Shown: piece by piece, positions 32,528 through 38,235 of the stretch
Position numbering within the stretch: position 1 is the first letter of the stretch
Layout: every line of letters begins with the position of its first letter
Virus record (IMG/VR): IMGVR_UViG_3300002514_000018
Coordinates: 28,861 to 67,095 of that record
Direction: 5' to 3' (one strand)
Origin: a virus
DNA: 38,235 bases
Translations under genes and position numbers: made by a program
The notes under the pieces: generated by a model
The model's input: only the letters and a program-made list of their open reading frames with translations
Databases searched by the model: none
What the model was told of the DNA's origin: nothing

Positions 32528-32860
32528 ATGCAATCAATTATTAATCTACGCCGCTTGGTCAAAGAACAACTAGAAGAAGCCGGTCACAAAGCGCTTGTCG
32601 AGATTCATTATGACTCTGAATTCAAAGTCTCAGACATCCTCGACCAAGTCCGTTCACTGTGTGGCATCATCATCGTTAATTCAGAACCATCGGAGAAGAT
32701 AACAGACAGGAAGAACACGGTTTTAACTAAAATCAAGTTCTTTAACACGACTCAACAAATCAAGGTTTATGTCGCGAAACTTGTTGATCAGGCCCTGTCA
32801 ATTGATGGCGTATATGCTTTTAGGATTAAAAAGATTAAAACTCTGACTACCCGAGCCTAA
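32528..32860 (+). CDS. Conserved hypothetical protein in replication cluster
   Basis: 110 residues, ATG 32528, ten bases after the previous stop. Its alpha/beta pattern (LRRLVKEQLEEAGHKALVEIHYDSEFKVSDILDQVRSLCGIIIVNS...LTKIKFFNTTQQIKVYVAKLVDQALSIDGVYAFRIKKI) resembles a small ferredoxin-like fold with repeated beta-alpha-beta units. No motif of known enzymes. It sits between uvsX and the exonuclease in a tight operon, so a replication accessory or regulatory role is plausible. A weak ribosome binding site suggests low or coupled translation. Confidence 0.65.
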   Translation: MQSIINLRRLVKEQLEEAGHKALVEIHYDSEFKVSDILDQVRSLCGIIIVNSEPSEKITDRKNTVLTKIKFFNTTQQIKVYVAKLVDQALSIDGVYAFRIKKIKTLTTRA

Positions 32861-32869
32861 GAGGTTAAA

Positions 32870-33832
32870 GTGAAAAAAGATCGTTGTCTGGTGATAGATA
32901 TGTTTAATATGTTCTATCGTGCGTGGATAGTTGACCCCTCGTTGTCTGTGAATGGACACCCCATCGGAGGACTAAAGGGTTCTTTAAAAATATTACAAAA
33001 GCTTATGAGAGAGACACAGCCCAACAGGGTATTCATATGTTGGGACGGCCCAGGCGGTTCGCAACGTCGTCGCTCAATTAACAAGAATTATAAAGAAGGA
33101 AGAAAACCAGCCAAGGTAAACTGGGATAGTTCGTTCTTATCCCCCGAGGCGAAGGAAGAGAACAGAAAATGGCAACAGATTCGACTGATGGAATATTTTA
33201 ATTCTATGCCTGTGTGCCAACTACTTCTCCCCTCGGTCGAAGCGGATGACATTGTATCTTATGTGGCTAGCTCACCTCATTTGAAGGGTTGGCAGAAAAT
33301 TATCGTTTCAAGCGATAAGGATTTCTTTCAGCTTCTTACTTCGGAGACGATTCTGTATCGCCCGATTCAGAAGCAACTTCTTAATGAGAAGGACATCTTG
33401 ATCAACCACAAGATACACCCTCAGAATATGGCCCTTGCTCGGGCCATTGTAGGAGATAAGAGCGATAATCTTCCTGGGATTGCAGGCGTGGGCCTCACAA
33501 CGGTGGCCAATAGATTTCCTTTCCTATCGGAAGAGAAATCTTACACAGTGAACGACATTGTAAAACATTGTGAAAATGCGAATTCTAAGGCCCGAGCTTA
33601 TTCTAATATCATTGAAGGAGCCGACCTGATAAGAGAGAATTATAAAATGATGCAGTTATACAGCCCCAGCATCAGCGTCCAAGGCAAGCTATACTTGAAA
33701 GAAGCGATCCAAAATTGCGATGTTTCTTTTAACAAGACTGAGATAAAGAAGATGATGATTCAAGATGGGTTCGGAGAGTTTAACTGGATCGATCTTTACC
33801 AGATTTTTAATCGGATTTCGGTTGATAAGTAA
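32870..33832 (+). CDS. rnh: 5'-3' exonuclease / RNase H, FEN family
   Basis: 320 residues from GTG 32870 with GAGG ahead. Metal ligands of PIN/FEN nucleases: D10 in VIDMFNMFYRAW, D59 in FICWDGPGGSQRRR, E124-x-D126-D127 in SVEADDIVSY, D149-x-D151 in VSSDKDFFQLL. The helix-three-turn-helix DNA contact GDKSDNLPGIAGVG is at 195-208. It resembles T4 RNase H, which removes RNA primers and flaps. It complements the polymerase-only family A enzyme at 23971, which lacks nuclease domains. The N-terminal arch contains a basic segment (residues 66-82) for 5'-end binding. Confidence 0.88.
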   Translation: MKKDRCLVIDMFNMFYRAWIVDPSLSVNGHPIGGLKGSLKILQKLMRETQPNRVFICWDGPGGSQRRRSINKNYKEGRKPAKVNWDSSFLSPEAKEENRKWQQIRLMEYFNSMPVCQLLLPSVEADDIVSYVASSPHLKGWQKIIVSSDKDFFQLLTSETILYRPIQKQLLNEKDILINHKIHPQNMALARAIVGDKSDNLPGIAGVGLTTVANRFPFLSEEKSYTVNDIVKHCENANSKARAYSNIIEGADLIRENYKMMQLYSPSISVQGKLYLKEAIQNCDVSFNKTEIKKMMIQDGFGEFNWIDLYQIFNRISVDK

Positions 33833-33850
33833 GAGTCAACTTGCTATAAT
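33822..33850 (+). promoter_or_regulatory. Sigma70-like promoter, helicase operon
   Basis: TTGATA (33822-33827), 17-base spacer, TATAAT (33845-33850) with extended -10 TTGC just before it. It overlaps the 3' end of the exonuclease gene. The identical TTGCTATAAT occurs at 37121-37130. Confidence 0.7.
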
Positions 33851-33873
33851 GGAAAGACACATATGGAACAATA

Positions 33874-35256
33874 ATGCAAAAAGAAAACATAAGTTTCTCT
33901 AAATACGGCAAGAACTTTCAAGAGGTATTAGCCTATCTGATTCTGGAAGATAGGCCATTCTCAGAGCAGATTGAAGAAGTTCTTGACGTTAACTTTTTTG
34001 AGTTGAATTATCTTAAGGTCTTTGTATCGAAGATATTTGAATATCGACAGAAGTATAAGGTTCACCCCACTTCACAAATATTTGACTCTATTATTCGTAC
34101 CGAGCTTGATGATGAGACAGAGGCTACCCGAGAACAGGTGCGTAGATATTTCGCACGATCTATTGTCCGAGCCTCTAACGATAGTGAATACATCAAGAGC
34201 ACTGCTTTAGACTTCTGCAAGAAGCAGAAGCTAAAAGAAGCCATCTTAAAGTCTGTAAACCTCCTTCAGAACTCATCGTATGATGAGATAAGAAAACTTA
34301 TTGACACTGCATTGAATTTGGGTCTCGACAGCGATTATGGCCATGACTTCCAGAAGGACTTTGAGCTTCGCTATGAGCTACGTGCCAGGAATCCTGTATC
34401 GACGGGATGGGAAAAGTTAGACGGACTTACTAAGAATGGAATTGGTAAGGGGGAACTAGGAGTCGTCATCGCGCCAACGGGCGCAGGCAAATCAATGGTC
34501 TTAGCCCATCTTGGATCAGAGGCAGTGAAAGCAGGCCACAACGTGGTTCACTACACACTGGAGCTTTCTGAAGAGGTAACCGGCTTGCGTTATGATAGTT
34601 GCATTAGCGGCGTCCGTCTTGGTGATCTTCACTCTATGAAAGATATGGTATACGATTCCATTAAAGATGTTGAAGGTCGATTAATTATCAAAGAGTACCC
34701 AACTAAGTCTGCAACAGTTAATACTTTGAAGGCTCATATAGAAAAATTACAAAAAAATAATACGAAAATCGGAATGATTATAGTAGATTACGGTGATCTG
34801 CTCAAACCAGTAGGAACTTATAGGGAGAAAAGGAACGAGTTAGAGTCTATTTATGAAGGACTACGTGCTTTAGCACAAGAATTCGAATGTCCCGTGTGGA
34901 CAGCTTCCCAAACCAATAGGTCAGGTTTAAACGCCGAGGTGATCACAATGGAATCCATCTCAGAGGCGTTCAGTAAATGTTTTGTTGCAGATATGATATT
35001 TTCCGTTTCACGTACCATAGAAGACAAGAACACCAATCAAGGCCGCATCTTTGTGGCCAAGAACAGGAACGGCCCTGACGGCCTCGTTTTCCCTATTTTC
35101 ATGGACACATCCAGAGTTAAGATTAAAATATTAGATGCTCCAATCGTTTCTGATGAGAAGAAACCTGTCAACAAGTTTGTAGAGATATATCAGAAGAGCA
35201 AGAAAGATTTTAACACGACTCAACAAGAAGGAAAAAACAAAAATGCTAACCCCTAA
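33874..35256 (+). CDS. 41: Replicative DNA helicase, DnaB/gp41 family
   Basis: 460 residues. The N-terminal 150 residues are a helical DnaB-type domain. Then come STGWEKLDGLTKNGIGKGELGVV and Walker A APTGAGKS (200-207). A H1a-like TLELSEE lies at 228-234, Walker B MIIVDYGDLL with Asp305 at 301-310, and the sensor region ASQTNRSGLNAE at 344-355, all typical of the DnaB superfamily. No primase domain is fused. It unwinds the fork and presumably needs a separate primase elsewhere. ATG 33874 has GGA at 33865-33867 ahead, and its last 14 bases overlap the start of the reductase gene. Confidence 0.88.
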   Translation: MQKENISFSKYGKNFQEVLAYLILEDRPFSEQIEEVLDVNFFELNYLKVFVSKIFEYRQKYKVHPTSQIFDSIIRTELDDETEATREQVRRYFARSIVRASNDSEYIKSTALDFCKKQKLKEAILKSVNLLQNSSYDEIRKLIDTALNLGLDSDYGHDFQKDFELRYELRARNPVSTGWEKLDGLTKNGIGKGELGVVIAPTGAGKSMVLAHLGSEAVKAGHNVVHYTLELSEEVTGLRYDSCISGVRLGDLHSMKDMVYDSIKDVEGRLIIKEYPTKSATVNTLKAHIEKLQKNNTKIGMIIVDYGDLLKPVGTYREKRNELESIYEGLRALAQEFECPVWTASQTNRSGLNAEVITMESISEAFSKCFVADMIFSVSRTIEDKNTNQGRIFVAKNRNGPDGLVFPIFMDTSRVKIKILDAPIVSDEKKPVNKFVEIYQKSKKDFNTTQQEGKNKNANP

Positions 35257-37099
35257 TCAGATCTTATCAGACATCACTGTGCATATGAAATATGCCCGCT
35301 ACCTTCCCAAGAAGGAACGTCGGGAGACGTGGAAAGAACTTGTTAATCGCAACAAGAAGATGCATATTAAGAAATATCCCGAATTGAAGGATGAAATTAA
35401 TGCTGCATACAAGTTCGTTTATGATAAGAAGATTCTGCCATCTATGCGCTCGATGCAGTTTGGAGGAAAACCTATCGAGGTGGCCCCCAATCGTATTTAT
35501 AACTGCGCTTATTTGCCTATCGACGACTGGCATTCCTTCTCAGAAGTTATGTTTCTCCTATTAGGCGGCACAGGCGTAGGGTATTCAGTTCAGAAGCATC
35601 ATGTCGAACAGCTTCCCGAGATTCAAAAGCCAAGTTCAAAGAGATCTAAACGCTACTTGATTGGGGATTCTATTGAAGGATGGGCTGATTCGGTGAAGGC
35701 CCTGGTTCGTACTTACTTCAACGGCGGCTCCAGGTTAAGATTTGATTTTTCTGATATTCGCCCCAAGGGTTCCAGGTTAGTTACTTCTGGAGGCAAAGCC
35801 CCTGGCCCACAGCCTCTCAAAGAATGCTTGTTGAAAATCGAGGGAATACTTGAATCAAAAGAGAACGGCGATAAATTGGAGCCCGTGGAAGTTCACGATA
35901 TTGTATGTCATGTTGCGGACGCTGTACTTGCCGGTGGCATTCGTCGCGCTGCTCTTATTTCTCTTTTTAGTGCCGACGATGAAGAAATGCTCGCTGCAAA
36001 AACGGGTAATTGGTGGGAGAAAAACCCCCAAAGAGGCCGCGCCAACAACTCGATCGTCCTTATGCGCCACCGAATGACTAAAGAATACTTTGCGGAGTTA
36101 TGGGACCGCGTCAAAGCTTCTGGTTGCGGAGAGCCCGGTTTTTATTTAACTAACGATAAAGATTGGGGCACTAATCCTTGCTGTGAAATCGCCCTGCGCC
36201 CTTATCAATTCTGCAACCTTACAGAGGTTAATGTTAGTGATGTAAAAACCCAGGAAGAATATGAAAACCGCGCCAAAGCTGCTGCCTTTGTTGCCACGTT
36301 ACAAGCTGGCTACACGGATTTCCATTATCTGCGAGACATCTGGCAGCGTCACACCGAAAAAGATGGCCTAATTGGCGTCTCTATGACAGGCATCGCATCT
36401 GGTAAAGTCCTGGGCCTCAATATGGGTAAAGCTGCGAGCGTGGTTAAAAAAGAAAACCAACGAGTCGCAAAAATGATTGGCATCAAGGCAGCCAGCCGCA
36501 CAACTTGTGTAAAGCCAGCAGGCACCACATCCCTTACACTCGGAACCTCTAGTGGCATTCATGCGTGGCACAATGACCATTACATTCGACGAATCCGCGT
36601 GGGAAAGAATGAACCTATTTACTCTTATTTGTCGATAAACCATCCAGATTTGGTTGAAGACGAATACTTTCGCCCTCACGACACGGCAGTTATTTCAGTC
36701 CCTCAAAAGGCTCCTGAGAATTCGATTACGCGCCACGAGAGCGCTCTTCAACTTCTAAAACGAGTCAAGGCTGTAAGCCAGGAGTGGATTAAAGCTGGTC
36801 ACCGTCGAGGGCAAAACACTCACAATGTTTCAGCTACCATCTCTATTAAAGAATCCGAATGGATTGATGTAGGTGAGTGGATGTGGGAAAATCGTGATCA
36901 CTACAATGGGCTTTCTGTACTGCCACACGACGGTGGAAGTTATGTGCAAGCTCCTTTTGAAGATTGTTCCTCAGAGAAATATGAGAAGATGGTTGAATCC
37001 CTTCAGGCTGTAGATCTCACTCGCGTTGTCGAGCTAGAAGATAACACAGATCTTAAAAGTGAAGTCGCCTGCGCTGGCGGCAAATGCGAAGTGACATAA
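35243..37099 (+). CDS. nrdJ: Class II (B12-dependent) ribonucleotide reductase, compact monomeric type
   Basis: 618 residues. Matches the Lactobacillus-type monomeric RTPR (739 residues): redox Cys88 in YNCAYLP; N311-P-C313-C-E315 with the thiyl Cys313 and its Asn and Glu partners; Cys324 (FCNLTEVN) 11 residues on, like C408 and C419 in RTPR; and the C-terminal shuttling pair C610/C615 in CAGGKC. It reduces ribonucleoside triphosphates using adenosylcobalamin, so host or environmental vitamin B12 is needed. It is about 120 residues shorter than RTPR. It overlaps the helicase gene by 14 bases and has AAGGAA ahead. Confidence 0.92.
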   Translation: MLTPNQILSDITVHMKYARYLPKKERRETWKELVNRNKKMHIKKYPELKDEINAAYKFVYDKKILPSMRSMQFGGKPIEVAPNRIYNCAYLPIDDWHSFSEVMFLLLGGTGVGYSVQKHHVEQLPEIQKPSSKRSKRYLIGDSIEGWADSVKALVRTYFNGGSRLRFDFSDIRPKGSRLVTSGGKAPGPQPLKECLLKIEGILESKENGDKLEPVEVHDIVCHVADAVLAGGIRRAALISLFSADDEEMLAAKTGNWWEKNPQRGRANNSIVLMRHRMTKEYFAELWDRVKASGCGEPGFYLTNDKDWGTNPCCEIALRPYQFCNLTEVNVSDVKTQEEYENRAKAAAFVATLQAGYTDFHYLRDIWQRHTEKDGLIGVSMTGIASGKVLGLNMGKAASVVKKENQRVAKMIGIKAASRTTCVKPAGTTSLTLGTSSGIHAWHNDHYIRRIRVGKNEPIYSYLSINHPDLVEDEYFRPHDTAVISVPQKAPENSITRHESALQLLKRVKAVSQEWIKAGHRRGQNTHNVSATISIKESEWIDVGEWMWENRDHYNGLSVLPHDGGSYVQAPFEDCSSEKYEKMVESLQAVDLTRVVELEDNTDLKSEVACAGGKCEVT

Positions 37100-37102
37100 A
37101 GC

Positions 37103-37130
37103 TTGACTTAATTCTTTTGGTTGCTATAAT
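37103..37130 (+). promoter_or_regulatory. Sigma70-like promoter with extended -10
   Basis: TTGACT (37103-37108), 16-base spacer, TATAAT (37125-37130) preceded by TTGC. It sits right after the reductase stop. Transcription would begin near 37137, just ahead of AGGAGG. Confidence 0.75.
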
Positions 37131-37159
37131 ATAAAGCATAACAGATCAAGGAGGATCCT

Positions 37160-37411
37160 GTGAGCGAAACAGAAAAGAACAAAGATGATTACATTGTTGA
37201 CTTTATTAAAGCATTTAAGGCCGTAGAAGATGAGATGGAGCCATACAAAGAACATAAGCGTGATCTAAAGAAGAACTATGTAGATAACGGATGGCTGTCG
37301 AAAGATGAACTTCGTTTCGCCGTCAAGGCATATCGAATGTTAAAATCTGACGAAAGTTTTGAACACTTCTCTGAGATCTATGATAAGATTTCTCACACAC
37401 TAGGAAGTTAG
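37160..37411 (+). CDS. Small helical protein, possibly DUF2312/GapR-like
   Basis: 83 residues from GTG 37160 with a perfect AGGAGG at 37150-37155. Pattern: an N-terminal acidic part, then FIKAFKAVEDEMEPYKEHKRDLKKNYVDNGWLSKDELRFAVKAYRML. This resembles the DUF2312/GapR family arrangement (a helix with a Glu/Lys-rich turn, GxD/S, and a second basic helix). GapR proteins bind overtwisted DNA. The resemblance is of layout only. It leads a new unit behind a strong promoter and is followed one base later by the GroES-like gene. Confidence 0.65.
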   Translation: MSETEKNKDDYIVDFIKAFKAVEDEMEPYKEHKRDLKKNYVDNGWLSKDELRFAVKAYRMLKSDESFEHFSEIYDKISHTLGS

Positions 37412-37412
37412 T

Positions 37413-37697
37413 ATGAAGCCAACCCCTTTTAATCGTCACATTCTTGTTTCTAAAGAAGAAACAGAAACGGAGAATAAGAGCCTAGTTCTTGTACCAGAGG
37501 AGTACAAGGAGCAAGAACCTTTTGCTATGGTGCGAGTCATCACAGCATCTCAAGATTGCTCACGGCAGTGGTCTGGTGGCGATCGACTGATTGTCCCCAT
37601 CCACACGATTGAGACTCTTTCTTACGGAGCCGAAAAATATTCCTTAGTTTTAGAGAATCACGTTTTGATGGGGTTTTGTGATAAGACAAAAAAATAA
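37413..37697 (+). CDS. GroES-like co-chaperonin (tentative)
   Basis: 94 residues. Layout of Cpn10: MKPTPFNRHILVSKEE (like IxPLxDRVLVKxxE), a mobile-loop-like polar stretch followed by a strand LVLVPEEY, then AMVRVITASQD, WSGGDRLIVPIHTIE (like VxxGDxVIFxxxxxxE) and YSLVLENHVLMGF (like YxILxExDVLG). T4 supplies its own co-chaperonin gp31 to fold gp23. Here the gene is far from the capsid gene and begins 2 bases after the preceding stop. The mobile-loop hydrophobic anchor (IxL) is not evident, so the call is tentative. Confidence 0.5.
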   Translation: MKPTPFNRHILVSKEETETENKSLVLVPEEYKEQEPFAMVRVITASQDCSRQWSGGDRLIVPIHTIETLSYGAEKYSLVLENHVLMGFCDKTKK

Positions 37698-37700
37698 AGA

Positions 37701-38235
37701 TTGAAGAACTTAAACCGAGCAGCCCTTATCAAATGGGCTTTGTTAAAAGGCAACAACAAGCCCCGTCTAACTAACGACGGGGCTTTAGTTGTTGAAACAG
37801 CGCCTCACACTGGACGCTCCCCTGACGCCAAGTTTATTGTAAAAGATTCCATTACGAAGGATCTGGTAGACTGGGACAACAACCAGAGTGTAAGCGAAGA
37901 AGAATTCGATAAACACGAAGAAGAGTTTATGGATCGTATATCAAATCGAATTCTTTATGAACAGGATTTGTATGCTGGTTATGATCCCGAACATCGCCTT
38001 CCGGTAAGAATTCACACGTCTAAAGCGTGGCATTCCCTGTTCGCACGGAATATGTTTTTTCATCCGAAGTGGAATGAAGTTGACTCATTCGAGCCCGAAT
38101 TTAATGTCTATTCTGTCCCTTCGGCATCCACGAAGCCAAGGGTATTGATCTCTTTTAAAAAGAAGCTCGTTCTCATTAGCGGCACCGATTATGCAGGAGA
38201 AATTAAAAAGAGTGTTTTCACTGTTCTGAATTTCT
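37701..38235 (+). CDS. pckA: ATP-dependent phosphoenolpyruvate carboxykinase, 3' end cut by the window
   Basis: 178 residues visible of about 520-540 expected; frame open to the right edge. Signature stretches of bacterial PckA are in order: GALVVETAPHTGRSPDAKFIV (substrate-binding Arg39, as R65 in E. coli), WDNNQSVSEEEFD, HRLPVRIHTSKAWHSLFARNMFF, and LVLISGTDYAGEIKKSVFTVLNF (Tyr164, Lys169/Lys170, as Y207, K212/K213). The nucleotide loop (GLSGTGKTT) would lie beyond the edge. It converts oxaloacetate and ATP to PEP and CO2. The TTG start, 3 bases after the GroES-like stop, is the only option near the frame start and has a poor ribosome binding site. Confidence 0.85.
   Translation, partial: MKNLNRAALIKWALLKGNNKPRLTNDGALVVETAPHTGRSPDAKFIVKDSITKDLVDWDNNQSVSEEEFDKHEEEFMDRISNRILYEQDLYAGYDPEHRLPVRIHTSKAWHSLFARNMFFHPKWNEVDSFEPEFNVYSVPSASTKPRVLISFKKKLVLISGTDYAGEIKKSVFTVLNF
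37751..37794 (+). repeat. Strong inverted repeat inside the start of pckA
   Basis: CAACAAC (37751-37757) plus AAGCCCCGTC (37758-37767) pairs with GACGGGGCTT (37776-37785) and GTTGTTG (37788-37794): 17 bp in all, with a 2-base bulge and an 8-base loop. It lies within coding codons 17-32 of pckA. It looks like an attenuator, a leftover terminator, or a translation-control hairpin. Confidence 0.8.

Noticed and set aside
1-38235. tRNA genes, CRISPR arrays, insertion sequences, integrase or attachment sites
   Set aside because: No tRNA-like cloverleaf, regular spaced repeats, transposase or recombinase motifs were seen by eye; a dedicated tRNA scan was not possible.

Overview
The window is about 38 kb of a T4-like (gp23-lineage) contractile-tailed bacteriophage. 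Every gene lies on the + strand and no gap between genes exceeds about 155 bases. The family assignment rests on the order and motifs of a head-neck-tail cassette (gp21-like protease, gp22-like scaffold, gp23-like capsid, gp13/14/15-like neck and tail-terminator proteins, gp18 sheath, gp19 tube, gp26/51-like hub chaperone, tape measure, gp54/48-like, gp53-like, hub). This is followed by a replication and metabolism cluster (family A DNA polymerase, gp32, UvsX, 5'-3' exonuclease, DnaB/gp41 helicase, class II ribonucleotide reductase). There are no photosynthesis genes, so a cyanophage is unlikely. A lipoprotein with MopE-type Cys/Asp repeats, other envelope proteins and a bS21 homologue point to a Gram-negative host. 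The MopE-type repeats are common in Myxococcota and other former Deltaproteobacteria, so that host is suggested but not proven.

Layout. 1-5.9 kb: head assembly, with small genes including a ribosomal protein bS21 homologue inside the protease-scaffold-capsid run. 5.9-7.1 kb: two single-gene units (a putative virion protein and a Thr/Lys-rich protein), each bounded by strong terminators. 7.1-23.9 kb: neck, sheath, tube, hub chaperone, tape measure and baseplate. The motif ACTATTTA recurs 20-58 bases before the first gene of six structural units, several times directly behind a terminator or hairpin, and is the candidate late promoter. 24.0-38.2 kb: replication, nucleotide metabolism and accessory genes, with three sigma70-like promoters, two of them carrying TTGCTATAAT.

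The accessory genes are the unusual part: a vWA/MopE-repeat lipoprotein, a short FtsZ/tubulin-like GTPase, a small outer-membrane-like protein, a SlyD-type FKBP, a ParB-fold-like protein, a GroES-like protein, and, running off the right edge, a clear ATP-dependent phosphoenolpyruvate carboxykinase. Together they suggest takeover of translation, protein folding, the envelope, dNTP supply and central carbon metabolism.

The most novel structure is a family of four hairpins at the four consecutive junctions gp32 / membrane protein / FKBP / ParB-like / uvsX. Each copy starts exactly 8 bases after the upstream stop codon with (C/G)CGCAGG, followed by a 7-8 bp stem whose sequence changes with compensating base pairs, and a conserved loop ending in TACAG. 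I do not recognise it as a known RNA family.
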